Below are positions 53,614 to 62,519 of a stretch of DNA of 64,000 bases, in pieces; position 1 is the first letter of the stretch; each line of letters starts with the position of its first letter. Below the pieces are notes generated by a model that was given only the letters and a program-made list of their open reading frames with translations, was not told where the DNA came from and did no database searches. Made by a program: the position numbers and the translations under genes. Location of the stretch: contig CAVWAK010000006.1 in NCBI GenBank assembly GCA_963752745.1, positions 105,155 to 169,154 of the forward strand, in the 5' to 3' direction. Origin of the DNA: Thiogranum sp963752745. Lineage in GTDB: Bacteria; Pseudomonadota; Gammaproteobacteria; DSM-19610.

Positions 53614-53891
53614 CTATTGCCACCGCGCTTCTGGTGCGCACCCTCGAGTTTGGGAATTCGTTCTTCCAGTTCATCTACTTCCGGTACAGGTCCTTGGGCG
53701 GATACTGCGGTCATCAAAGCTGTAGCGTCACTGGGTGTGATCTTCCCTGTGGCTACGGCCTTCAGAATGGACGCGGCTTGTTCCGTGTGTGGTTCCCTCA
53801 GCGGGAAGGTGACAGGCAAGTCGACGGGTCTCAGGATTGGCAGCGTCTTATCCAACATACTGAACAGAATGCTCATACGCTCTTTAACCAT
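53610..53891 (-). CDS. DUF5681-like C-terminal fragment or small protein
   Basis: 93 residues. The second half (AASILKAVATGKITPSDATA ... VDELEERIPKLE) matches the C-terminal end of DUF5681-type mobile-element proteins, while their N-terminal domain is missing. It may be a truncated gene or a genuine short relative. It is the first gene of the run leading to excisionase and integrase. Confidence 0.6.
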   Translation of the reverse strand: MVKERMSILFSMLDKTLPILRPVDLPVTFPLREPHTEQAASILKAVATGKITPSDATALMTAVSAQGPVPEVDELEERIPKLEGAHQKRGGNR

Positions 53892-54004
53892 GGGGCATCT
53901 TCCCGCTGAGATTGTCTTGCATGGTGTGATTGCTCTGTCTTAAGTAAAGCGTTTATCAATTGCAAGTGAACAGTTCAGAAGACGTTAGCACGTTGAAAAT
54001 TTAA

Positions 54005-54322
54005 TCAGCAAAAGAAAATGTTTAGCAGAAGGATAAATTCCTTAACCGTAATGGGACCTGGAATGGTGTGGTCAGTAATTTGGTTCGGCTTGCTTAGAAC
54101 GTTGCATCCCAAGCCTATAAAATAGGCATTGTGCACGTTTTTGGTTGTTGTATCTGGAATTTCAAACAGGCCTTCCCGCGATAAACGTGTGTGTTCAATA
54201 AGCGACACAGAGCGACACGAGCAACATCGGCGGCATGCACACTGAAGCCGAGAGCCCCTGAGTGAACGGGCCCATCTAAAGGTCAGCTCTTTAATTTCCT
54301 CCTTTGTCAGGCGTATAGGCAA
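54005..54322 (-). CDS. Uncertain reading frame
   Basis: A 105-codon frame from TTG 54322 (IRLTKEEIKELTFRWARSLR ... ITVKEFILLLNIFF). The ends look protein-like, but the middle (LQCACRRCCSCRS) does not, and no ribosome binding site is clear. It may be a decayed gene. No other gene is visible in 53892-54468, which otherwise appears to be regulatory or degraded sequence. Confidence 0.25.
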   Translation of the reverse strand: MPIRLTKEEIKELTFRWARSLRGSRLQCACRRCCSCRSVSLIEHTRLSREGLFEIPDTTTKNVHNAYFIGLGCNVLSKPNQITDHTIPGPITVKEFILLLNIFFC

Positions 54323-54468
54323 CGATTATTTCTCAGTTTCGATGCAGTGGTTTATTTATCAGAGAGATAAGAATTTTCCTTGGTATCAGGCTTGTTGAAA
54401 TAATCAGCGCAGTGCTAACGTCTTGCTGCGAATAAGAAGCAAAAATCAGGGAATATGGAGCATGGAGC

Positions 54469-54723
54469 ATGGAAATGAAGGAATTTTTACAGCTCGCGAC
54501 CAAGCGTGAGCGTGCGAAAGTGGCTAGTGTCTGTAACCATTCGGTAGCCTATCTTTATCAACTTGCTGGCAAACACCGATATGCGAGTGCCTTGTTAGCA
54601 ACACGGATCGAGCAGATCACCCGACAAGTGTCGATACAGTCCCAGGGACGGTTGGAAATAGTTCCTCGGGAAAGCCTGGTTCGACATCCGGAAATATTTT
54701 CAGGACTCGCAGTCGGGGAGTAG
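54469..54723 (+). CDS. HTH regulator of the ICE
   Basis: 84 residues with a Cro/YdaS-like helix-turn-helix (EFLQLATKRERAKVASVCNH, then SVAYLYQLAGKHRYASALLATRIEQ). It lies 6 nt before the parB gene. Small HTH proteins at this place in integrative elements control the replication/partition operon; that role is inferred. Confidence 0.75.
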   Translation: MEMKEFLQLATKRERAKVASVCNHSVAYLYQLAGKHRYASALLATRIEQITRQVSIQSQGRLEIVPRESLVRHPEIFSGLAVGE

Positions 54724-54729
54724 TGCGCG

Positions 54730-55887
54730 ATGATGGAACCTTCTTTACCCGACACGGAGAACGCCGAGACCCAGACCAGTGGGAGCAGCGTTGATACTAG
54801 GGTCTTGGTGGTCGAGTTAGCTCGGATACAGCCTTACGAGCACAACCCGCGACAGGGCCGGAATCCCGAATACGACCGGATCAAGGATTCGATTCGGAGC
54901 CATGGCCTGGATCAGCCATTGGTGATCACGCAGCGTCCTGGGGCCGTGGACTACATCGTGCATTCCGGCGGCAATACCCGGCTGATGATTCTGAAAGCGT
55001 TGGTTGAGGAAACCGGCGATGAACGCTTCGCACATATTCACTGTGTGTTCAGGCCCTGGTGCTGCGAGTCGGATGTGCTACTGGCGCATCTGCGCGAGAA
55101 CGACCTGCGTGGTGGTCTCACCTTTATCGACAAGGCACGCGCGGTCCACGATGCAAAGCAGTTGTTCAGGAAGGAGTTGGGTCTCAAAGCAGTTTCAGTG
55201 CGAAGGCTCGAAACCGAGCTCGGAAAAACGGGATACCGTATCGCTGGTTCCGTTATCTGTCTCATGGCGTATGCCGTCGACACATTGCTGGAACGGGTGC
55301 CGCAGGCCCTCGAAGCGGGTATGGGAAGGCACCAGGTCGAACGGCTTCGAGCACTGGAACGGGCGGCGAGGCATCTTTGGCAGCGCCACTGTGCTGCCGG
55401 TGACACTGAGTTTGATGATGTGTTTGCCGCCTTGTGCCGCCGCTACGACGGCATGGATTGGGATACCGATCTCCTGCAGGTTGCTATCGAGACCGAGATC
55501 GCCGAGGAGGCAGAGACCAGTATTCATACGATCCGGGTGGCACTCGATGCCGAGCTGGCCGGGCGGGAAGTGGTCATTCCGGCGTTCGTACCCATCAAAG
55601 AGCCGCCCCAACCAGAAAGGCGTGGTAACGATGATGGGGATCCGGCTGCGTCCGAAGGGCTCAATGGTAATGAAGAAGGTGACGCCGGGTTGAATCACGC
55701 AGGTGAATCGCCTGTAGACACGGAAGAAGCACTGATGCAACCACAGGATCATCCGAACGACCCTACCGTTGATGCGCCTGACTCCCTGATTGACGCCGGT
55801 CAGTACAAGCCCACTGACCTGAAGTCATTGCGCGGGCGAGCCTGGACCCTGGCGGCCCGCATTGCGCAACGCAATGGTACTCGGTGA
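54730..55887 (+). CDS. parB: ParB-family partition protein of a PFGI-1-type ICE
   Basis: 385 residues. The ParB nuclease-like/CTP-binding fold is clear: LARIQPYEHNPRQGRNPEYD, SIRSHGLDQPLVITQRPG, VHSGGNTRLMILKAL (the GGNTR box) and HLRENDLRGGLTFIDKA. A helical DNA-binding middle and an acidic, Pro-rich tail follow. It is the first of five overlapping genes. No parA or dnaB is seen upstream, where they usually sit in this ICE family. Confidence 0.9.
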   Translation: MMEPSLPDTENAETQTSGSSVDTRVLVVELARIQPYEHNPRQGRNPEYDRIKDSIRSHGLDQPLVITQRPGAVDYIVHSGGNTRLMILKALVEETGDERFAHIHCVFRPWCCESDVLLAHLRENDLRGGLTFIDKARAVHDAKQLFRKELGLKAVSVRRLETELGKTGYRIAGSVICLMAYAVDTLLERVPQALEAGMGRHQVERLRALERAARHLWQRHCAAGDTEFDDVFAALCRRYDGMDWDTDLLQVAIETEIAEEAETSIHTIRVALDAELAGREVVIPAFVPIKEPPQPERRGNDDGDPAASEGLNGNEEGDAGLNHAGESPVDTEEALMQPQDHPNDPTVDAPDSLIDAGQYKPTDLKSLRGRAWTLAARIAQRNGTR

Positions 55888-56275
55888 TCGGGTCGTGCCG
55901 TTGTCGGGTAAGGGACTGGGTTACGTGCTCAGCGATGTACCAGACCATGCGTTGGCGGATCAACTCGACGAGGATGCCCTGGCTCAGGTCTGCCTGCTCT
56001 GGTGGCAACTTGCGGCGTGTGCAGAGATGACGTTTGCACCGATTGAATCGATCGTGCCGACATTGCCGGCCGATTCTGTTCTGCGGCGCGCCCTGGAAGA
56101 CCAGGATGCTGAACTGCTGTTCAACAATATCTGGACGCTTGACCCCGGGCATGTCGGTTACCGTCTCTGGCACGCACTCCATGACCGGGACTGGCGTGAT
56201 CTACTCGATCTCATGGATACCTATCGGCGTATCCGTCACCTGGCCGCCGAAACAGGCACGGCGATCTGGGATTAA
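55874..56275 (+). CDS. Unrecognised ICE protein
   Basis: 133 residues from ATG 55874, overlapping parB by 14 nt and the DUF2857 gene by 1 nt (TAATG). It is rich in Leu, Ala, Asp and Trp (CLLWWQLAACAEMTF, GHVGYRLWHALHDRDWRDLL) and predicted all-helical. No motif is known to me. Its place between parB and DUF2857 suggests a role in element replication or maintenance. Confidence 0.8.
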   Translation: MVLGDRVVPLSGKGLGYVLSDVPDHALADQLDEDALAQVCLLWWQLAACAEMTFAPIESIVPTLPADSVLRRALEDQDAELLFNNIWTLDPGHVGYRLWHALHDRDWRDLLDLMDTYRRIRHLAAETGTAIWD

Positions 56276-56886
56276 TGGCAATGGAGGGTACCAAGGAAGC
56301 GGATCTGGTGACGGCTGTCCTGATGTATGCCATGCGCTGTCTGGCTGAAGGTGACCAGGCGGCGCTGCGTAACATGAACTTTGGTGTCAAAGAGATCGAG
56401 GCCTTGCGCGAGATGCGTGTCGCAGACCTCTACCGGGTCGAGTCCCTGCGTGCGCATTGCCTGGAGATTGCGCTGAACCGGCACGTGTACTGGCCCATGA
56501 TCGAACATCTCAGTGAGCAGCGGGCGATGGAAGATACGATTCAGGCGTTGATCATGGCCGATGCCCCCCAGGAGATGATGCAGATTCTGTTTGGTCTGAA
56601 TCAGCGCGACTACACCCGACTGCGTCGAACGCTGTTAGTCGATCCTGCGATTGGCCGACCGCCCGAACTGGATGAGGCGAGTTCGCACCGGCTCTGGGAA
56701 GCCTGGTCGGCCCGGGTTGATGGCGAGGCGTCGGGATTGCTGATCCCTGAGCAGTACCTGGCGATCCAGGGTGAAACCGACCTGTCGATGCGCGCGATCT
56801 GGAACCTGACGCAGCGCTGGGCCGAATACGGAAACCTGAATGGCCCGATCGACCAGGATGCCGTTCCGGCGGGTGCCCATGAATGA
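56275..56886 (+). CDS. DUF2857 (STY4526-like) ICE protein
   Basis: 203 residues with the DUF2857 layout: MYAMRCLAEGDQAALRNMNF, then EALREMRVADLYRVESLRAH and GLNQRDYTRLRRTLLV, which resembles a FlhC-like regulator fold. In PFGI-1-type elements it always accompanies parB and STY4528. The role is unknown. Translation is coupled at both ends. Confidence 0.87.
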   Translation: MAMEGTKEADLVTAVLMYAMRCLAEGDQAALRNMNFGVKEIEALREMRVADLYRVESLRAHCLEIALNRHVYWPMIEHLSEQRAMEDTIQALIMADAPQEMMQILFGLNQRDYTRLRRTLLVDPAIGRPPELDEASSHRLWEAWSARVDGEASGLLIPEQYLAIQGETDLSMRAIWNLTQRWAEYGNLNGPIDQDAVPAGAHE

Positions 56887-58108
56887 AATCCCAGCGACCC
56901 TTCAGCCGGAGACGCGTGCCCTCGATGCCCTGATCCATAAGGCCATCGCACAGGCCGAGACCGCCGCAGGCCAGGGACCGGCCGATCGAATGATCTTTCT
57001 TGGGAATCGACACCAGTCGTTTCCTACGGCGGTGGTGAAAGACCCGGTGCTCGAGCCGGTGGATAAGGTGGTCTGGATGGTCATCATGCTTGCGGTCGGT
57101 GAGACCGGCGGTAACACGGCCTTCCCGGGGTACGAGGCCATCGGCACGATGGCCAACGTGTCGTCGCGATCAACGATAGCCCGTGCCATTGCCATTTTGC
57201 GCACCACCCGCTGGCTGACCCTGTGTGCCCGGGTACGAAAAGCCAGCGGGCGATTTCGCGCTAACGTCTATGCGCTGCATGACGAACCTCTCCCGCTGGT
57301 CGATGCCGTGCATCTCGATGCCAACTACATGGGTTTCCTCAGCAAGGCGTTAGCCCACGGTCATGCACGTGTCCGTGCGGTGGCGCAAGGCGTGCTGGAT
57401 TCCATCGATGAGGATAGTCAGGCCGGCCAGGTGGTCTGTGCGCAACCCCACCCGATTGAGCGGCGGCTGCAAAGCGTGGTGACCACCGGCGATGGGGAAC
57501 CCGATCGTTTCTTCTCCTTCAGCCTTAATGTTGTCAGACGGTTGCGCAGTGACTCAACCAACAATCAGAAAGAGGATGCCCACCATGACCAAAATTCGAA
57601 CTCGGGTGGTAGTAGTTATATAAATAAAACTACTACTACCTCTACCGGGGAGGCGTCGAATTTTGACCTCACCACGGAAGACCATCAGCCGTTGGTTTAC
57701 CCGGCACGTCTCTGCGAAAATCATCGTGACATCGCCGCGCGCTATCTCAGCGCGCTGGCCCCCGAACAGCGCCAGCCCCTCCTCGATGAACTGGAAGGCC
57801 GCTTTCGGGCGGAAGCGAAGGGCATGAAGCCGGTGTATGACGCACTCAGTTTCCTGCACGCGCTCTGTAAGCAGATGGGGAAAGGAAAATTTCTACCCAA
57901 CCTGGGGATCAAGGTGCGTGAGGGTCGGCGTGAACCGACACACAGGGCTCCCCGTGTGCCACCGATGAACGCGGAACCCCCCTCCCGAGAGACCGATGAA
58001 CAGCGGCAAAAGCGAAAGGTGGCCGGCAAGGCACAGATCGCTGAGATGCGGAAGCTGCTTGGCATGCGGGTGCCGGCGGGAAATCAAGACGTTACGGGCG
58101 AAAGTTAA
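56879..58108 (+). CDS. STY4528 family replication protein
   Basis: 409 residues from ATG 56879, overlapping DUF2857 by 8 nt. The N-terminal half has a winged-helix block (FLGNRHQSFPTAVVKDPVLE, then VVWMVIMLAVGETGGNTAFP, SRSTIARAIAILRTTRWLT), typical of STY4528-type pathogenicity-island replication proteins. After a Ser/Thr linker there is a conserved end. The gene is intact and closes the first operon of the ICE. Confidence 0.88.
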   Translation: MNEIPATLQPETRALDALIHKAIAQAETAAGQGPADRMIFLGNRHQSFPTAVVKDPVLEPVDKVVWMVIMLAVGETGGNTAFPGYEAIGTMANVSSRSTIARAIAILRTTRWLTLCARVRKASGRFRANVYALHDEPLPLVDAVHLDANYMGFLSKALAHGHARVRAVAQGVLDSIDEDSQAGQVVCAQPHPIERRLQSVVTTGDGEPDRFFSFSLNVVRRLRSDSTNNQKEDAHHDQNSNSGGSSYINKTTTTSTGEASNFDLTTEDHQPLVYPARLCENHRDIAARYLSALAPEQRQPLLDELEGRFRAEAKGMKPVYDALSFLHALCKQMGKGKFLPNLGIKVREGRREPTHRAPRVPPMNAEPPSRETDEQRQKRKVAGKAQIAEMRKLLGMRVPAGNQDVTGES

Positions 58109-58117
58109 AACAGAAGG

Positions 58118-58136
58118 GTGTTCACCAGGTGAACAC
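58118..58136. promoter_or_regulatory. Near-palindrome between ICE genes
   Basis: GTGTTCACC-A-GGTGAACAC: two perfect 9-bp arms around one base. It lies 10 bp after the STY4528 stop and 140 bp before the next gene. It looks like an operator for a dimeric regulator. Confidence 0.55.
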
Positions 58137-58275
58137 GTCGGCTTGGCATGGGAGCGTGTCGAAAATCGACACCACACGGAGTAAACCCTTCGGACGGTGC
58201 GTTGCAGGAAACGGCGACAGGACGTGACGGGATTGTTGCTTGGCCGTGGCGCCAGGGCATGGGCTCAATAGCGCC

Positions 58276-59076
58276 ATGCATGCAGACCATCCCCTTCCTC
58301 ATCCACACAACCACACTCGTGTCGAACAATCCAGGCAACCGGAGAAGCCGGGCGCTCTCCATGGCCAGGTCTGGCTGACGATCCAGACACACCAGGCCCA
58401 GCAACTCTTTCGTGGTCGCAACGGGTCACCCGATAAACCCACGATCATCGGGTTGATCGGCTTTGCCAACCGTCTGAGGGTGATCTGGCAGGCCGCCCGC
58501 CATGACGACCCCTATGCGGACTGGTGGCTCATCAAGGTCCATGAGGCTATCCAGGATGCCGGCAGCGATATCCGGAACCGGCAGGCGGAGTTGCACAGGA
58601 AACTGGAACAGATGCCCGCCATGGAGGTGCGTGTTGCGGCCTCTCAGCGTCCGTATCGCGTTCACCTGCAGTTTGCCAACCCTTACGCCTACCGGGGCGC
58701 TCAGCTGCTGGCCGAGTATGACCGGTTGGTCTGCACGGCATTGACGGCACGTCATATCGGGCTATTGGATGGCGAGGCCTGCGTTCACCTTCACAAGGCC
58801 TGCGCACGCAAGCTTCGCGCACTGTTCATGATTCCCCAAAATTATCGGTTCCTGAAGCTCGACCGGGCATCCGTACGCAAGGGAACCGGCAGAAGTCACG
58901 AGGCGCGCCAGGCCATGGGCGAGGTGCCGGACGACATCCTGAGCGGTGAACGCCAAGCGCGTGTAACGCCGCGCAAGCTGCAATTTCCCGCCGGCGTTGC
59001 CGGAAAGATGAGTTTGCGCCCTGGATCGCCAGTTGCCGACATGAATCGTTCCGACAACGAAAACAACGACAGGTAG
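58276..59076 (+). CDS. PFL_4669 family ICE protein
   Basis: 266 residues from ATG 58276. It matches the TIGR03761/PFL_4669 layout: LHGQVWLTIQTHQAQQLFRG, then IGLIGFANRLRVIWQAAR and DDPYADWWLIKVHEAI, then FANPYAYRGAQLLAEYDRLV. The family is restricted to PFGI-1-like integrative elements and has no known biochemical role. Confidence 0.88.
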   Translation: MHADHPLPHPHNHTRVEQSRQPEKPGALHGQVWLTIQTHQAQQLFRGRNGSPDKPTIIGLIGFANRLRVIWQAARHDDPYADWWLIKVHEAIQDAGSDIRNRQAELHRKLEQMPAMEVRVAASQRPYRVHLQFANPYAYRGAQLLAEYDRLVCTALTARHIGLLDGEACVHLHKACARKLRALFMIPQNYRFLKLDRASVRKGTGRSHEARQAMGEVPDDILSGERQARVTPRKLQFPAGVAGKMSLRPGSPVADMNRSDNENNDR

Positions 59077-59156
59077 TGGTTGGATTTTCACTGGCATGAT
59101 GTCCCGCTCTCTCCATAATCCAGTCCCAAGTCGGAGGCCGATGGGGATGCAAGTGC

Positions 59157-59501
59157 ATGGCTAAGTCGAAGTCCGGGTATCGGGTTGTCTTGCACCTTGA
59201 TCTTCGTATCGCACTGGAGGCAATTCTCGTAAACCGACTGGAGCGTATCCCGGCAACCCGTCGGCAAGAGTGGCTCCGCGGACTGCTGATTCACGGGTTT
59301 CGTTCCGAGTGTCAGGCACTGCGCGGGACACCGGATGACGTAAAACCTCGCCCGACAGTGGCATTCACACGCTGTATGGCCGGTAAGGCGCAAACGTCTG
59401 TCAGACTTCCCGCGCCGGAATCTGCGGTTGTGACGGTAACCCCCTCGACCGCCAAACCGGTCAGCAAACCGTTCGCTGCCCTGGGTAAGGTGATCGGGTA
59501 G
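59157..59501 (+). CDS. Probable partner of ParM (ParR/StbB-like)
   Basis: 114 residues. The first half (SGYRVVLHLDLRIALEAILV, then RRQEWLRGLLIHGF) has the strand-helix-helix pattern of a ribbon-helix-helix DNA-binding protein; the second half is a Pro/Ser/Thr-rich flexible tail. It lies 61 nt before the ParM/StbA gene, where the centromere-binding partner of actin-like partition systems is found. The assignment is inferred from that. Confidence 0.65.
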   Translation: MAKSKSGYRVVLHLDLRIALEAILVNRLERIPATRRQEWLRGLLIHGFRSECQALRGTPDDVKPRPTVAFTRCMAGKAQTSVRLPAPESAVVTVTPSTAKPVSKPFAALGKVIG

Positions 59502-59562
59502 GGCAGAACAGCCACGGACGTAACAACCCATAAACCACACGAATAAGAGGACCCGAAAGACC

Positions 59563-60586
59563 ATGACCGATGCTTCTTCCATGACCCCCATCCCGGTTGG
59601 CCTCGATGACGGCTATGCCTACACCAAGGTAGCGCTCCCGGATGGGCGTCTGATCGTTATTCCTTCACGTGCCCGGGTGGGGCACTCCGGTGTGACCTGG
59701 ATTCACCAAGCCGAGCAACGCATCTTCGAATACGAGACGGAGGACGCGGTGTACTCGGTGGGTGCCGTCGACGGTGCGCCCACCCATTTTGAAGGCTACC
59801 CGTGGTCCGGGCAGAACCGGGCCATCGTGCAACACGCCCTGCAACAGGCAGGACTCACGGGCCGGACCGTCCATGCGGTTTCAGGTCTGCCCGTTAGTGC
59901 CTTCTACCGGAAGAGCGGCGAACATCGGCAGGAAACGATCACCAAGAAGCGCGACAGTCTCAAGCAGGCGGTTCGACCGCTATCGGATGGTTTGCCGGCT
60001 GGCATCGCCTTCCATGAGGTGATCCCGGAGGCGCTGGCTGCCTGGTATGACTACGTGATCGTCGACCAGAGTGATGGCGTCACTCTCGATGCGGATCGTC
60101 TCGCCGTGCCGGTGGCCATCGTCGACATCGGCGGACGGACCACAGACTTCGTGGTGGTAAAGGATCAAGGCATCCTGCATGCCTCGACGGGTTCCCTGCA
60201 GTGCGGGATGTTGGATGTTAAACAGCTCGTGGAAAACGGTATCCAGGAACGCTTTGATCTGGAAACCCTGGGTGAGCAGATCGTGGCGCACGCAGTCGAG
60301 CACGGGGTCGTGCGGCTGCACGGTAAAGATTACGGCGTGGGGGCCTTGGTCGATGCGGCCAAACAGGAGATCGTCGAGCGACTGCATGCAGAGACCCGGC
60401 GACAACTGGGTCTCGGTGTCGAACTGGACCGTGTTCTGTTTGTCGGTGGCGGCACCGTCGCACTGGCAGACCACATCGCCAACTGGTTCCCGCATCAGGC
60501 GATCGCCGAACACCCGGCCTTCGCCAATGCCCGTGGCATGCTCAAGTACCTGCGCTTATGTCTGCGAAGCCTCCGATGCGGCCTGA
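59563..60586 (+). pseudogene. ParM/StbA actin-like partition protein, 3' frameshift
   Basis: Actin-fold ATPase: phosphate-1 loop VGLDDGYAYTKVAL, phosphate-2 IVDIGGRTTDFVVV and adenosine loop VLFVGGGTVALADHI. Near the C-terminus the frame reads MLKYLRLCLRSLRCG and runs on to 60900. Removing one T of the TT at 60556-60557 gives MLKYLRYVCEASDAA and a stop at 60584-60586, the expected length (about 341 residues). The shift falls after the catalytic fold, so a protein with an altered tail might still work. The 60587-60809 stretch is then a non-coding leader. Confidence 0.82.
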
Positions 60587-60809
60587 GTGCATCACAAATA
60601 CCGATTTTATCCGTGGTCACTGCGGTTCAGTGGCAACTGAGGCACCTTCGGGCCGTGCAACAGGTGCACAGCGGCATTGGCTCAATCCATTGCCGTCGGT
60701 CCATCTTCAAAGGAACGCAACGCGTTTCCATTCCAACCACCCTGCCGGGCAAGCGTTCCCGTCAGGGACATGCGTGCTCCGGATTTTCAATTTTTAAGGA
60801 GAAAGCGCT

Positions 60810-61226
60810 ATGTCAACGAACGAGACTTCAAACGAAACAACGAAGTATTTCGATCTTCACACCACCGGACTCGGTTATCTCAACCGAATCCGGGAAGTGA
60901 CGCCGAAGGAGGGAGCTCCCTTCCTGAGTGTCACCATCGCCGCCCTCCGGGGCAGTGTCGACAACGCCCAGTACACGCATTTCGAGTGTCGCGTGTCCGG
61001 CAAGCAGGCACAGGGAATCGTGCATCGGCTCATGCCGGCCGTCGAGGGCAATTTGAAGGTATTGATCGGGTTCACGCTCAGTGATTTGTTTGCCGAATCC
61101 TTCACCTTCAAGAACGGTGACAAGGCCGGCGAGACTGGCATCAGCCTGAAGGCTCGCCTGCTGCGCATTGCGTGGGCCAAGGTCGACGGGCAACCGTTCT
61201 ACACCGCGCAAGACGACGCGGCGTAA
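60810..61226 (+). CDS. STY4534 family (DUF3577) ICE protein
   Basis: 138 residues: KYFDLHTTGLGYLNRIREVT, FLSVTIAALRGSVDNAQYTH, FECRVSGKQAQGIVHRL and a final SLKARLLRIAWAKVDG. This is the DUF3577 layout of PFGI-1-type elements, a small OB-like protein probably involved in element DNA metabolism. AAGGAGAAAG lies directly before the ATG. Confidence 0.88.
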   Translation: MSTNETSNETTKYFDLHTTGLGYLNRIREVTPKEGAPFLSVTIAALRGSVDNAQYTHFECRVSGKQAQGIVHRLMPAVEGNLKVLIGFTLSDLFAESFTFKNGDKAGETGISLKARLLRIAWAKVDGQPFYTAQDDAA

Positions 61227-61239
61227 GTCAACCATCGGT

Positions 61240-61310
61240 CGGGTAACCCAGTTACCCGGCCACCTTCCAACCGATCGGGGGATCATCCCCTGAGGGACTG
61301 GTCTCCCGAT
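61240..61310 (+). promoter_or_regulatory. Structured leader before the radC-like gene
   Basis: An 8-bp hairpin CGGGTAAC-CCA-GTTACCCG (61240-61258, with flanking pair), then an outer stem GATCGGG (61273-61279) / CCCGATC (61304-61310) enclosing an inner hairpin GGGGAT-C-ATCCCC (61278-61290); the outer and inner stems are partly exclusive. The gene's AGGAG follows. Alternative pairings suggest a translational or attenuation switch. Confidence 0.45.
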
Positions 61311-61330
61311 CATTTCTGAGGAGATCAGTC

Positions 61331-61846
61331 ATGAACGATACGGATTCATCCGTTGCGACCGTGGTAGAGGACCGGCTGACCGGTTTGAAACCATCAGACC
61401 TAAGCGATGTGGAGAAGCAATCGGTAGTCACACTGGCGATGAAAGTACTGGCCATCAAGCATCGAGCCGGAAGGCCTTTGAGTAATCCGGAGGCGACGCG
61501 AAATTACCTGCGTCTCCGATTGGCAGATTACCGGAATGAAGTCTTCGGGAGTCTGTTTCTCGACAACCGGCACCGGCTCATCGCGGTGCGTGAGCTGTTT
61601 CAAGGCACCATCGACGGCGCCTCGATCCACCCGCGGGTCGTTGTACAACAGGCTTTGGAGGCCAACGCGGCTGCCATGGTCTTTTTTCACAACCACCCCT
61701 CGGGTGTCGCAGAACCCAGTCATGCGGATGAAGCGATTACCCGCCGGCTTAAAGACGCACTGGCACTGGTTGATGTGCGCGTGTTGGACCATTTCGTGGT
61801 CTCTGCCGGCGAGAGTGTCTCTTTCGCTGAACGTGGATTGATCTGA
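61331..61846 (+). CDS. radC: RadC-like JAB-domain protein
   Basis: 171 residues. The RadC/JAMM metal motif is complete: VFFHNHPSGVAEPSHADEAI (H-x-H-P-S-G...S...D), with the upstream Glu in the VRELFQGTIDGASIHPR region. Mobile-element RadC proteins like this lack the N-terminal helix-hairpin-helix of chromosomal RadC. The function is unclear; it is often cargo near replication genes of ICEs. Confidence 0.93.
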   Translation: MNDTDSSVATVVEDRLTGLKPSDLSDVEKQSVVTLAMKVLAIKHRAGRPLSNPEATRNYLRLRLADYRNEVFGSLFLDNRHRLIAVRELFQGTIDGASIHPRVVVQQALEANAAAMVFFHNHPSGVAEPSHADEAITRRLKDALALVDVRVLDHFVVSAGESVSFAERGLI

Positions 61847-61866
61847 CATCCACAACTTTTCACAAA

Positions 61867-61900
61867 CCCTGCCGGGGAAGCATCTTCTTCCCCGGCAGGG
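61867..61900 (+). repeat. Strong GC-rich hairpin
   Basis: Perfect 13-bp arms CCCTGCCGGGGAA and TTCCCCGGCAGGG with an 8-nt loop, between the radC-like gene and the DUF6573 gene. The tail is AAGGAGG rather than T-rich, so it is not a typical terminator. Confidence 0.8.
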
Positions 61901-61943
61901 AAGGAGGTGTGACCTGGCGCCAATCCATAACAGGAGAAACACC

Positions 61944-62374
61944 ATGTCCAACTCCTCAAATGAACAATTCTGCCGAATCGTTTTTCGGTAATGTCATTTC
62001 CACCTACACCCGTGCCCAGGCCATTGAGGACGGTGTACTGGTCGATGCGGGTTCCATGGCGCAGGAAGCCGGTTTCAAATGGCCGGTTGCCACTGACATC
62101 CGCTGCCTGGGCCGATTGTGTGGCCTGGACTGACGATGACAGTCAGCAACAGGTCCATCAGGATCAGTCCGGTCGGTTATGGGATGTTGTCTTCATGGCC
62201 TCTCACGCCATTCGAACCAGCAAGGATTCCGGCGACCGGTTGTTGTTTCAACTCTACCGGGTGCCCCGTGATGGGCAGTCGATGGAAGCGGAGCTGACCA
62301 CGTTGAGACTGATTGTCGGGCCGGGTGATTCCGGTGAACCAGTGATCACCATCCTGTTGCCGCAAGAAGACTAG
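61944..62374 (+). pseudogene. DUF6573 family ICE protein, two frameshifts
   Basis: ATG 61944 has AGGAG six nt upstream. The reading frame MSNSSNEQFCRIV would join GNVISTYTRAQAIEDGVLVD if one T of the T5 run at 61981-61985 were removed. A second one-base excess near 62089-62092 separates GFKWPVA from LTSAAWADCVAWTDDDSQQQ. The repaired protein has the DUF6573 layout and ends GDSGEPVITILLPQED. As written, no frame gives the whole protein. The function of the family is unknown. Confidence 0.75.
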
Positions 62375-62399
62375 ATCCAGTAGGTAAATGTTGACACGC

Positions 62400-62432
62400 T
62401 TCCCCTAACCGTTTTCCATACGGTTAGGGGAA
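62400..62432 (+). repeat. Strong hairpin after the DUF6573 gene
   Basis: Perfect 13-bp arms TTCCCCTAACCGT and ACGGTTAGGGGAA with a 7-nt loop. TTGACA stands just upstream at 62391-62396. There is no T run, so it is a weak terminator candidate or a leader structure for the next gene. Confidence 0.75.
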
Positions 62433-62519
62433 CATCTGGAGATACACAGAAGAAGCGGTCCATCAAAATTCTATGCCATTTTTGGAGGCATCGACCTGCC
62501 ATGGAAGCTTGGGTGAATT

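Noticed and set aside
59563..60900. Full 445-codon frame for ParM
   Set aside because: The last 115 codons have no family character; a one-base repair gives the normal ParM end at 60586.
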